Assembly (NCBI RefSeq): GCF_022867805.1
Contig: NZ_JALIFO010000016.1
Location: 62,001 to 126,000 of the forward strand
Reading direction: 5' to 3'
DNA: 64,000 nucleotides
Origin: Cuneatibacter sp. NSJ-177
Lineage (GTDB): Bacteria > Bacillota > Clostridia > Lachnospirales > Lachnospiraceae
In this document: in pieces, positions 34,220 through 42,629 of the stretch
Layout: the number at the start of each line of letters is the position of its first letter
Position numbering within the stretch: position 1 is the stretch's first letter
Notes under the pieces: model-generated
Told to the model about the DNA's origin: nothing
The model's input: only the letters and a program-made list of their open reading frames with translations
Databases searched by the model: none
Made by a program: the position numbers and the translations under genes

Positions 34220-36076
34220 ATGAAAAGTACATTGATGATCATACCTACCGACTCCATGTGTCAAAAACGTTTTGACAGCTATTCCGCCGAGTATCCGGAT
34301 ATTGACTTTCTCTCCTCCAATCTCAGCGATTTAACAGAAGAACAGATTACCGAGATCTCGGTAGACTATGATATTGTAGCCGGACGGGCCCGCTTTGCGC
34401 ATTTTTTCCGGGATCGCTGCCCTCATATGCACACCATCGAAATCCCCATCACCGGTTACGACATCATCGACTCTCTGGCCCTGCAGCCTCTGCGCAGCGC
34501 AAAAATTGCCATTTTGACCAGTTTTGCCGACATCTACGGGATGGAAATCTTAAAGACCGCCTTTGACCTGACGATCCTGCCCTATCTGCATGTTCCTTCC
34601 GCCCAGCTCCCCAGCGCCATCGAGGACGCCTGCGCCAAAGGGGCCCGGCTGATCCTGGGGAGTTCCCAAACCTGCCAGCTGGCCCGTAGCATGGACGTCC
34701 CCGCGCAGGTGATCCCTCTCGGTAAACAGAGCATGCGCCAGGTGATCGGGGAACTTCAGAATATTCAGCAGATCTTTCAGATAGAGGACGCCAAAAACGC
34801 CTATATCCGGCACCTGGTGGACGCCATCGGCGAAGGGCTGATTTCCACCAACGACCAGAACCAGATCATATCCATGAATGCCCTGGCCGAGAGCATTACC
34901 GGTTCCCCCCATGGATACTACATTGGGAGGCCCATTGCAGAGCTTTTTCCGGAGAAGCTGGATATCGGCACGCATATTGTAAAAATCGGGGATCAAAAAA
35001 TTATGGCGAACAAAGTTCCTCTGATCACTCAGGATAAGAGCACCCTTGGTTCCGCCATCACTCTCTACCGGCCGGATAAGATTCAGAACATGGAGAGTAT
35101 GGTAAGAAAAGAAAATCTGGGAAAGAATGCTTCCGTGAAGTATAGCTTTGAGAGCCTGATCGGCAGCAGTGATGAACTTCAAGCCGCCATCCGCACCGGC
35201 AAGAGTTATGCGAAGACCGATTCCAACGTACTGATCGTCGGGGAGACCGGCACCGGCAAGGAACTCTTCGCCCAGAGTATCCATCACGCCAGCCGGCGGT
35301 CCAGCCAGCCCTTCATCGCCATCAACTGCGCCGCCCTCCCCACCAACTTGCTGGAAAGCGAGCTTTTCGGCTATGTGGAAGGAGCGTTCACCGGAGCATC
35401 CAAGAAGGGGAAAGCCGGCGTCTTTGAGGCGGCCCACGGCGGGACTTTGTTTCTGGACGAGATCTCGGAGATGGACTATGCCAATCAAGGGCGTCTTCTC
35501 CGCGTGCTCCAAGAAAAATACATTGTCCGGCTGGGCAGCACCAAGATCATCCCCATCGACGTGCGGGTCATCGCCGCCACCAACCGGAACCTGGAACAGT
35601 TGGTGGCTGAGAAGCTTTTCCGTGAAGATTTGTTCTACCGGCTGAATGTGCTCCGCTTCCATCTCCCGCCTCTGAGAAACCGGGGAAATGATCCTTATCT
35701 TCTAACCCAATGTTTCCTGAAAGATCTGGACCCGGACAGCCTTCCCTATCGATTTGAGGAGGAGGCCATTGATTTTTTGAACTCTTACCGCTGGCCCGGC
35801 AATATCCGGCAGATCCGAAACATCTGTGAGCGGATCATTGCCACCTGCCCTCAGCACTATGTTTCCAAAGACTATCTCCTGGAAACCATTTTTCCCCAAA
35901 CCGCGCGGAGGGAAGAAGAACGTGAAAATTTTCAGACCATTCGGGAACAGCATAAAAAAGAAGAGCTCCTGAGAGCTCTCAAAAACAACCATGGAAAAAT
36001 CGGAGCTGCCGCCCAGGAACTGGGCATCAACCGCTCCACGCTTTGGAGAAGAATGAAGAAGTATGAGATTGAATAA
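34220..36076 (+). CDS. PrpR-type sigma-54-dependent transcriptional activator
   Basis: About 618 residues. A PrpR_N sensor domain (residues 1-190, DYDIVAGRARFAHFFRDRCP, RLILGSSQTCQLA) precedes a PAS domain (VDAIGEGLISTNDQNQII, TGSPHGYYIGRPIAELFP). The AAA+ domain has Walker A GETGTGKE, GAFTGA (the sigma-54 contact loop) and Walker B GGTLFLDE. A Fis-type HTH closes it (IGAAAQELGINRSTLWRRMKK). The start at 34220 follows AAGGGGGA. PrpR_N regulators sense organic acids. It is divergent from the sigma-54 promoter of the catabolic operon and is its obvious activator. Confidence 0.93.
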   Translation: MKSTLMIIPTDSMCQKRFDSYSAEYPDIDFLSSNLSDLTEEQITEISVDYDIVAGRARFAHFFRDRCPHMHTIEIPITGYDIIDSLALQPLRSAKIAILTSFADIYGMEILKTAFDLTILPYLHVPSAQLPSAIEDACAKGARLILGSSQTCQLARSMDVPAQVIPLGKQSMRQVIGELQNIQQIFQIEDAKNAYIRHLVDAIGEGLISTNDQNQIISMNALAESITGSPHGYYIGRPIAELFPEKLDIGTHIVKIGDQKIMANKVPLITQDKSTLGSAITLYRPDKIQNMESMVRKENLGKNASVKYSFESLIGSSDELQAAIRTGKSYAKTDSNVLIVGETGTGKELFAQSIHHASRRSSQPFIAINCAALPTNLLESELFGYVEGAFTGASKKGKAGVFEAAHGGTLFLDEISEMDYANQGRLLRVLQEKYIVRLGSTKIIPIDVRVIAATNRNLEQLVAEKLFREDLFYRLNVLRFHLPPLRNRGNDPYLLTQCFLKDLDPDSLPYRFEEEAIDFLNSYRWPGNIRQIRNICERIIATCPQHYVSKDYLLETIFPQTARREEERENFQTIREQHKKEELLRALKNNHGKIGAAAQELGINRSTLWRRMKKYEIE

Positions 36077-36146
36077 TGAAGTAAAAGAAGAATAAACCCG
36101 GTCAGGAATACTCCGCCAGAGAAGCATTCCTTACAGAGCATTCGGT

Positions 36147-36863
36147 TTACGGATGCTCCGGAACGTATGGATAATAGGGGCAGTGCTGTTTCAGGCATTG
36201 CTGATTTTCTGCCCAGAATCCGCATTGAATTTGATCAGGAAGCTCCATCCGGATTCCCAGATGATGTTCCGTAAATAAAACCGCTTCCCTCACTGCTGTA
36301 AATGAATTCCGCTTGCAGCACCTGGGGCCGCCCAGCTTTGCGATTGCTCCCAGCGCCTGGGCCGTGATCTGGTTGGAAAGGCCCCATGATTTTCCGGTCA
36401 GCGGCGTGGCCTGGGTGACAATGCTGAAAAACATTCCCGCGCTGACCGCAGCCCCGCAGCATCCCCACAGGCCGCAGGCGCCTCCGGGATAACTGCTCCC
36501 TCTCTCCCGCATTTCCGAAAGGGACGCGGCGAGATCTATGGCTCCGCCGCAGTTCCGGTAAGCGGTCAGGAGTGCGGCTCCCACCAGTACATGATGTTCC
36601 GGACCGTGCATATAAAGGTATGGATTTTCCATCAGATCCTGCATCAATGCAATCGGATTTTGAGCTGTGCTCCCGGCGCAGGTTTCTAAAATGAGCCGGA
36701 TGCCTTTTTCTTCGTGACAATCGTCACACACAAAATGGCCATCCTCACAGGCCGCATAGCTTTTGTATTTTTTATGGCAGAAACTGCACTCCATCTCTTT
36801 CGCTCTTTTCAAATAGATCAGCGGCTTTCCGCATACCAGGCAGGCTCCCTCTCCTCTTGTCAT
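36147..36863 (-). CDS. DUF5714 family protein
   Basis: 238 residues, cysteine-rich. Zinc-ribbon-like pairs at the N terminus (CLVCGKPLIY, CSFCHKKYKSY, CDDCHEEKG) precede a domain with GACGLWGCCGAAVSAGMFFS and GGPRCCKRNSFTAVREAV, and a C-terminal CGFWAENQQCLKQHCPYY. I recognise this as DUF5714; its function is unknown and it may bind metal or an Fe-S cluster. It is convergent with the sigma-54 activator. Confidence 0.75.
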   Translation of the reverse strand: MTRGEGACLVCGKPLIYLKRAKEMECSFCHKKYKSYAACEDGHFVCDDCHEEKGIRLILETCAGSTAQNPIALMQDLMENPYLYMHGPEHHVLVGAALLTAYRNCGGAIDLAASLSEMRERGSSYPGGACGLWGCCGAAVSAGMFFSIVTQATPLTGKSWGLSNQITAQALGAIAKLGGPRCCKRNSFTAVREAVLFTEHHLGIRMELPDQIQCGFWAENQQCLKQHCPYYPYVPEHP

Positions 36864-36891
36864 CGCTTCTCCCTCTGCTTAACTCTTAACC

Positions 36892-38814
36892 TTATTCGTA
36901 CCGGACAAAACGGCATTTTCCACTCCGTTTCGCCTGATACATCGCCTGATCTGCCATGCGAAGGAGCTCGTGGTAATCCGTCCCATGCTCCGGATAAAAG
37001 ACGTAACCCGCCGACATGCGCACCGGATACTCTTTTCCATCCGGCAGACAAAGAATTTTCTCCCGCATCCTCGCCTCGATCCGATGCAGGAAACCTTCTG
37101 CCTCTTCCGCATTTTCACAGCCATATAGAACCAGAACAAATTCATCTCCGCTCAGCCGCGCGGCAACCTGGAAGGAAGCCTCGCATCCGGACAGCAAACC
37201 TGCGGCAGCCTGCAGCAGCCGGTCCCCCGTCTCATGGCCATAGGAATCATTCACATATTTTAGATTATCTACATCCGCCATCAAAATCGCAGCTGTTTTC
37301 AATTCGTCCGGACGGCTGAATAATTCTTCCATTCGATGAAAAAACGCCCGCCGGCTGGTAAGGCCGGTCAGAAGATCCATATCCCTTTCATTTACGATTT
37401 TCTGCCGCTCCGCAATATCGTCCGTGACATCGATCAGGACTCCCAGGGTACTGTTTCCTTCCACATAAGTCTTTAGCTTGACAAAATGGCCGTTCCTGCC
37501 CGGTAGGGCATAGACATCCCCCGGTGACTTTGGATCCAGCGGGTGTGCAAGGATTTCGTCGATCCACCGGCTAAAACGGGAGCGGTCCGCCAGAAGGCGG
37601 TCCACTTCCTCCGCCGACAGCCCCAAGATATCTCCCAGACGATTGGTCGCCATAACCCGGTCCATATCCTGATTGTATTCAAAAGCCGCCACTGGAATAT
37701 TTACATTCTGAAAAATTAAAGACAGCTTGTCAGTGGTGTCCAGCAAACTTTGCACCATCTGATTGACATGATCGCTCAACTCGGTGAATTCCGGGGAACT
37801 GTTCACCTCAATCCGCGTGTCCAGATTTCCATTGGTAATCTGTGTCAGCTTCCCGATGATAGTGGAAATCCCACTTAAAATATACCGGTCGATATGGCGC
37901 AGAATAATCAAAATCACGACAACTGAGATCAACGCCATGCTGGCGGCGGAAAGCATCATGTTTTCAGGAATTTTTCGATATAATACTTCATGGGTGCTGC
38001 TTACACCGATCCATAGGCCGGTATCCTGCTGCTGGAATACACAGTAACATTTTTCCCCTCCGATTTCCGTGGAAAATCCCCTGCCCACAGCAGCCTTGCC
38101 CAGTTGAATTCCCAATTCTTCCGCAAAACGTCCCACAATCTCCGTGTCCGTCGCCCCCAGAATTTCTCCGCTTTCCCCATCCACCGCATAGATGGCATGT
38201 CCAGGGTCGGTAGTTAAATGAGAGAAAATATAGGGGATCTCATTTTTTTCCAACGCTTCGATCAGCCGGGTCGGCTCCATTCCAATCTGGATAATCCCCT
38301 TTTGATCGTCCCGCCAGAGAGCCGTGTACTGCATCAGCTTGCCTTCCGCGGTATTGGGCGTCAGGTCCTGGCACATCTGGAGCGAAGTGTCTTTCAGGAG
38401 AGGAAGAAAATAGCTCATCTGTTCTCCTGACTCGAAATTGTATCCGTAATATTTCGGCTCCGTGCCGGAATAGATGGTTCCCTCCAAATCAAACAGATGA
38501 AGCTCATCCACTTGAAGCAGCGCAGCAACCTTCTGCAGTTCCTCCAGGTCATACTCGATCTCCGAGTGATTTTCTACGATATAAGCGGCCGCCTTGGCAC
38601 GGATAATATAGTCTTCTTTCAAATTGTTTTTCAGACGCTCGATCTCCGTATCATTTTGAGCTAGGATCTGCTTCACCTGCTTAATCCTTAAAACGGAATT
38701 CTGATAAGCCCCTTCCTGTGTCCCTCGAACTTGAAAAAAACAACTTACCAGGAGTGTGAACAGCATCCCCAGCAAAATAGCAACGCAGAGTCTGACTGTA
38801 ATTGCTCGTTTCAT
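36892..38814 (-). CDS. Membrane-bound diguanylate cyclase (sensor-HAMP-PAS-GGDEF)
   Basis: 640 residues. A transmembrane helix near residues 8-28 and another near 285-305 flank an extracellular sensor domain of about 255 residues. A HAMP linker (ISTIIGKLTQITNGNLDTRI), a PAS-like segment (FQNVNIPVAAFEYNQDMDRV) and a GGDEF domain from about 475 follow. The active-site loop is SGDEF, a functional variant in many cyclases; DNLKYVNDSYGHETGD provides metal and GTP contacts. It makes cyclic di-GMP in response to an external signal. It has its own promoter. Confidence 0.9.
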   Translation of the reverse strand: MKRAITVRLCVAILLGMLFTLLVSCFFQVRGTQEGAYQNSVLRIKQVKQILAQNDTEIERLKNNLKEDYIIRAKAAAYIVENHSEIEYDLEELQKVAALLQVDELHLFDLEGTIYSGTEPKYYGYNFESGEQMSYFLPLLKDTSLQMCQDLTPNTAEGKLMQYTALWRDDQKGIIQIGMEPTRLIEALEKNEIPYIFSHLTTDPGHAIYAVDGESGEILGATDTEIVGRFAEELGIQLGKAAVGRGFSTEIGGEKCYCVFQQQDTGLWIGVSSTHEVLYRKIPENMMLSAASMALISVVVILIILRHIDRYILSGISTIIGKLTQITNGNLDTRIEVNSSPEFTELSDHVNQMVQSLLDTTDKLSLIFQNVNIPVAAFEYNQDMDRVMATNRLGDILGLSAEEVDRLLADRSRFSRWIDEILAHPLDPKSPGDVYALPGRNGHFVKLKTYVEGNSTLGVLIDVTDDIAERQKIVNERDMDLLTGLTSRRAFFHRMEELFSRPDELKTAAILMADVDNLKYVNDSYGHETGDRLLQAAAGLLSGCEASFQVAARLSGDEFVLVLYGCENAEEAEGFLHRIEARMREKILCLPDGKEYPVRMSAGYVFYPEHGTDYHELLRMADQAMYQAKRSGKCRFVRYE

Positions 38815-38847
38815 GCTGTCTCCCTCCTGTTCTCACTTTATGGTATG

Positions 38848-38876
38848 ATTCTAGCATCCCGCCTTCTCATTTTCAA
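38848..38876 (-). promoter_or_regulatory. Promoter of the diguanylate cyclase gene
   Basis: Minus-strand TTGAAA (38871-38876), 17-bp spacer and TAGAAT (38848-38853), about 30 bp before the start codon. Confidence 0.65.
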
Positions 38877-38930
38877 TGGCTATCCAAGATTTCCCTTCTT
38901 ATTTTCTCTGATATCATAAGGCGTCATCAA

Positions 38931-39557
38931 TCATCGTCTTCTCCCCCGCCGTTTCCTAACCGGCCTGACCGGCTGCAGAGCCCGATAAGCTGCAATTTTT
39001 TCAGCAATTTCATTGTAATCCCGTTCCAACAGCTCACTGCAGATCTGCTTCTTTAATAATTCCGGCTCTATCTTTTCCAAAATCTTTTCTGCGGCAAACC
39101 GCTTGCTTTTTTCCTTGTACTTTGCCATCCCATTGAGTTCCTGAATATGGGCCAGTTCCGGCCGCCACAGGAAACTCAACTGTTTTTTTAGATCAACAGG
39201 TTTCGGATTTCGCTGCATCTTCCGGTAATAATATAGATCCGCTTTCCCATCGATTTCTTCAACGGTGATGATCCCCCACCAACTTGGAATGTGCTCTGCG
39301 ATATGGACGGCATGGGATGTCCCCACTGCGGCAATGTTATAGTCAAAAAAAGAATTGTAATCCTTAACCTGCCGCTCCAAGCGCTCGTAGGTGTCGGCAT
39401 CGCTTTTAATCTCAATCCCAACCAGCGCGTCCTCCGCGACCATCACCACATCCGCCCTGGATTTTCCCATGGTCTTCTCTTCTATAATACGGACTTTGCC
39501 AAACATTTCCTCCAAATATTCAAATAGAGGTTCTCTGATCTCTTTATCCTTTAACAT
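38931..39557 (-). CDS. Sce7726 family protein
   Basis: 208 residues. The N-terminal half has a PD-(D/E)xK-like arrangement: SRADVVMVAEDALVGIEIKSDADTYERL, followed by QVKDYNSFFDYNIAAVGTSH and WGIITVEE. FLWRPELAHIQELNG is a family hallmark. The tail is strongly basic (VRKRRGRRR). The family is found around mobile and defence regions; nuclease activity is likely but unproven. A TATAAT box ends only about 9 bp before the start codon, so the transcript may have a very short leader. Confidence 0.8.
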   Translation of the reverse strand: MLKDKEIREPLFEYLEEMFGKVRIIEEKTMGKSRADVVMVAEDALVGIEIKSDADTYERLERQVKDYNSFFDYNIAAVGTSHAVHIAEHIPSWWGIITVEEIDGKADLYYYRKMQRNPKPVDLKKQLSFLWRPELAHIQELNGMAKYKEKSKRFAAEKILEKIEPELLKKQICSELLERDYNEIAEKIAAYRALQPVRPVRKRRGRRR

Positions 39558-39569
39558 ACGCTCTCATTA

Positions 39570-39893
39570 TAATATGAAAAAAGTTCTCGCCAAAATGATT
39601 GGGATGAGAACTATGGTTAATCTTGCTATCAATCTTTCTCGCCGCCTGAACGGACATTCTTATTATAACCTGGGAAACATCCCAAATCAATTCCTATCTT
39701 TGGATTTCTGTTTGGGGAACGAACCACTGTAAATTTCTTTAAAAACAAAGAATTCAATTACTCTACTTTTATTGACTACCTTGTAGAGCATACATTCGAA
39801 CCGTTATCACACAGCATGATGATTAAAATCCAGAAAAATAAGCTTTCAACCAAATTCTCAGAATTATTCATAAAATATCTTGATACAGAATAA
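39570..39893 (+). pseudogene. Degraded coding remnant of unknown origin
   Basis: Two open stretches in different frames read like one broken AT-rich gene: one ending FLSLDFCLGNEPL-stop, the next running FFKNKEFNYSTFIDYLVEH to KYLDTE-stop. Neither has a credible ribosome site. I do not recognise the family. This is the left edge of the AT-rich block holding the restriction-modification genes. Confidence 0.4.
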
Positions 39894-39985
39894 AAAAGGA
39901 AATAGATCTGGCATTACCACACAGATCCATTTTCTTTTCTATTTCTAGTCAAAATATCATATCAAGTTTTGCTTCGCTTATTTAC

Positions 39986-41509
39986 CTATTCTTTTTCCCA
40001 AATAGTAATGCTCTTTCGAAGTGATACTTTTCCAAACTTAGCCATCTGTTGACTACTATTTCCTTTTTTTTGATGCAGACAATACACTTTTTTTACTTTG
40101 AATCCGAATTGTTCTGCGAAAAGAGAACTTAAGAAGTCAACAGGAATTACTTCTCCACCATATCTTACATTATCATTAACGAATGCCACAAACGATCCAG
40201 GTACACATGCACGATATATCTCTGCATATACAAACGCCAATTCTGTAAAATATCCTTCTACCATTCTAATAACACCATTATTATTTAGGTCGCCATTATC
40301 TTTTCTCTTATTAAGCGCATTTTTTACTTCATTAAGTACATTATTATTATCAATAATGTTTTTTATATTTATAAACCTGTCCTCTTCACCGATGCTTTTA
40401 TAATATTCTTCCAATTGTTCAACCTTAGATTTACTTTCAACTGTACATGAAATCAGAGTCTGGCGCATATCCTTTATGCCTTGTTCTCCGAGTCCTAAAT
40501 ATACAAGTTCCAATGCATAGGTACGCGTATAATCATATCTATTACAATAAGGAGGTGAAGTTATAACTCCATTTATTGAATTATCTTCCAACAAAGGTAA
40601 TTCTTTTAGAACCGTATTCTGCACATAATTTATGTGTGCTGTATTAGCTTCCATATTGTTCTTCTGAATAAGCTTAATTTCAGTAATAACATGTTCTAGT
40701 TCTTCAGTTATTAGTTCGTGAGCATCTGCTATAACCTCTCTCACAACTTTCTTAGGGAGTAACTTTTTCCCACTAGCTTCACGCTCTTTGTTCGCCTTTA
40801 TTACCTTGGGTGAACGGTAGTCCCAACCAAGATATTGTCCTGTCTTTGTCGTATAACTACACCTTTCTAAAGAGTTGACAACACATAATGTAAGCAAATT
40901 TTTTGACTGTTCAGAATAATCCGATTCATCCCTCCAGTCAGAGATATATTGTATAAAAATCTCGTTCTCTGGTGGATATGCATCCTCTGTAATTTTTATA
41001 TATTCTGTTTTCTTACTGTAATTATTAGGCACGACCAAGTTTCTAACTTCTCTTAATAAGTTCTCTAGCTCACCTATATCATAGTCCATTACAGAAGATT
41101 TTGCTTTAATAGAAACTGATGAGATTGGCATTATGTCATATCCGATGCTGTTTAGACCTCGCATTTGACACACAAGGCCCGTAGTTCCAGAACCGAAAAA
41201 TGGGTCAAGGATAGTTCCATTCTTTGGTACATTCATTTCATCAAGCAAAGTATTTACTAAATCAGCCGAAAACCCTTCTTTATACTTTAACCAGCTATGT
41301 AATATATCTTTTTTGCTGAGCTGATAACTTACACTTTGTCTATTAAACTTATCTGTTACTTCAAGTAGTGGTTCAAAATGCGTTTCAAGCCATACTCTTG
41401 CTTTAGACTCACAGAATTCATCTGCCGAAAAATTCTCCACAAGATATTCTGCTTTTTTTTCTGTATCTACACCTTCAATAAAGATAAGCTGTTCATACGT
41501 TTCTTGCAT
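39986..41509 (-). CDS. Type II DNA methyltransferase (N4-cytosine/N6-adenine type)
   Basis: 507 residues. The SAM-binding motif DPFFGSGTTGLVCQMRGLNS comes first (about residue 97) and the catalytic motif TSPPYCNRYDYTR later (about 330). SPPY is typical of N4-cytosine enzymes. It is cotranscribed with an AvaI/BsoBI-type endonuclease gene whose stop is 11 nt upstream, so it should methylate cytosine in the same site. The start follows GGGAGAG. AT-rich codons set it apart from flanking genes. Confidence 0.88.
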   Translation of the reverse strand: MQETYEQLIFIEGVDTEKKAEYLVENFSADEFCESKARVWLETHFEPLLEVTDKFNRQSVSYQLSKKDILHSWLKYKEGFSADLVNTLLDEMNVPKNGTILDPFFGSGTTGLVCQMRGLNSIGYDIMPISSVSIKAKSSVMDYDIGELENLLREVRNLVVPNNYSKKTEYIKITEDAYPPENEIFIQYISDWRDESDYSEQSKNLLTLCVVNSLERCSYTTKTGQYLGWDYRSPKVIKANKEREASGKKLLPKKVVREVIADAHELITEELEHVITEIKLIQKNNMEANTAHINYVQNTVLKELPLLEDNSINGVITSPPYCNRYDYTRTYALELVYLGLGEQGIKDMRQTLISCTVESKSKVEQLEEYYKSIGEEDRFINIKNIIDNNNVLNEVKNALNKRKDNGDLNNNGVIRMVEGYFTELAFVYAEIYRACVPGSFVAFVNDNVRYGGEVIPVDFLSSLFAEQFGFKVKKVYCLHQKKGNSSQQMAKFGKVSLRKSITIWEKE

Positions 41510-41520
41510 TATCTCTCCCG

Positions 41521-42474
41521 TCAAATTGATACAACCCAATTACAATACTCATTAAGCTGATTTACATCATGCAAATTAGAAGCATTGCTTAAAGTTCCAT
41601 CAACCAATTGATCATATATTTCTATAGCCATACTCTTCTCGATCGCCGCACCAACAAATGATGTTTGAATTGAATAATTAGCATCACCAAAACTATTTCT
41701 TATTCTTTGGAGTGCTGTATTTCCTGTTTTCCAGTGCTCGTCTGCTCCAGCAGGGTCTATTCCAGATTTTAATTCTCCAAACATTAATCCTTTATCTGGA
41801 TGATTTTTTATTCTTCCTTTATCATAACCAGCTACATCACTACTAAAAAGACATATATCAACATTCTTTCCTACAAGAGGAATTGTCATATCAAACGCTA
41901 ATACTCTTTCACCATTCGAATTTTTCCAATGCAACGCTTTTATTGATTGCTCTAAGCCCGCATCATTCTGTGGCTGTCTTTGCCAGCGATAAGTAGGCGA
42001 ACCATCACACCAGTCATATGTTATTCCTTGAACGCTCAAATTAGAAAGGATGCATCTTATCAGCTTTTCTTCTCCAATTGCACCAATCCTATTTCTCATT
42101 GTTCCGCCAACACTATCCCCCTTAATAAGAAGATATCTATACACTACTTCATCAATAAAGTCTTGTCCTGCTGGTTTCAAAAATTTATCTATTAGTTCCT
42201 TAATCGCTGCTGTTCTATCGTCTTCATCCAAATAATTTAGCGACTTATCTGAAAGGCCTGAAGCAGCTATTAAAAAAGGACGTATTGCAGGAATGTTAAG
42301 TAGGTCATTTGGAGATTTAACACCATTTACCATTGTCTTAAAAGACAGTGCAGTTTTAACATATGGGTCGCTAACACGATTTTTTTCTAATGCAATACTA
42401 AAAAAACCTGCTCGTGTAGCCTGATGCGTTGTAACCAAGTCAGAATCACTTGTAATAAACTTATTGAATGCCAT
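41521..42474 (-). CDS. AvaI/BsoBI-family type II restriction endonuclease
   Basis: 317 residues that align along their length with BsoBI as I recall it: ATRAGFFSIALEKNRVSDPY, GDSVGGTMRNRIGA, VGKNVDICLF, GELKSGIDPAGADEHWKT, FVGAAIEKSMAIEIYDQL and a C-terminal CNWVVSI. The catalytic set (Asp in VDICLF, Glu and Lys in GELK, His in ADEHWKT) is intact. BsoBI cuts CYCGRG, so the same or a close specificity is expected. The start MAFNKF follows GAAGGGAT. The gene is very AT-rich, indicating recent transfer. Confidence 0.9.
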   Translation of the reverse strand: MAFNKFITSDSDLVTTHQATRAGFFSIALEKNRVSDPYVKTALSFKTMVNGVKSPNDLLNIPAIRPFLIAASGLSDKSLNYLDEDDRTAAIKELIDKFLKPAGQDFIDEVVYRYLLIKGDSVGGTMRNRIGAIGEEKLIRCILSNLSVQGITYDWCDGSPTYRWQRQPQNDAGLEQSIKALHWKNSNGERVLAFDMTIPLVGKNVDICLFSSDVAGYDKGRIKNHPDKGLMFGELKSGIDPAGADEHWKTGNTALQRIRNSFGDANYSIQTSFVGAAIEKSMAIEIYDQLVDGTLSNASNLHDVNQLNEYCNWVVSI

Positions 42475-42549
42475 TTCTTTTATCCCTTCTTTCTCTTTCA
42501 TTTTTTCATATTCACGCTCACAATCTCATATCGCTTATATTGGAAATAA

Positions 42550-42577
42550 GGAGGATAGAAGCTGCCTTCCATCCTCC
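42550..42577 (-). terminator. Terminator downstream of lysS
   Basis: Arms GGAGGATGGAAG and CTTCTATCCTCC (minus strand) form a long stem with a 4-nt loop followed by TTATTT. It lies about 50 nt after the lysS stop and just before the restriction gene. Confidence 0.75.
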
Positions 42578-42629
42578 CCATATTTTAATTATAAATTGTT
42601 GAGCATGTTCTCTTCACGAAGTTGTCTAA

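Noticed and set aside
34550-35662. Minus-strand open frame of 370 codons inside the sigma-54 activator
   Set aside because: Antisense to an unmistakable AAA+ activator; no start signal or motif.
39986-42474. CRISPR or larger phage-defence island around the restriction genes
   Set aside because: No direct-repeat array, cas genes or additional defence genes beyond the Sce7726-type protein were found.
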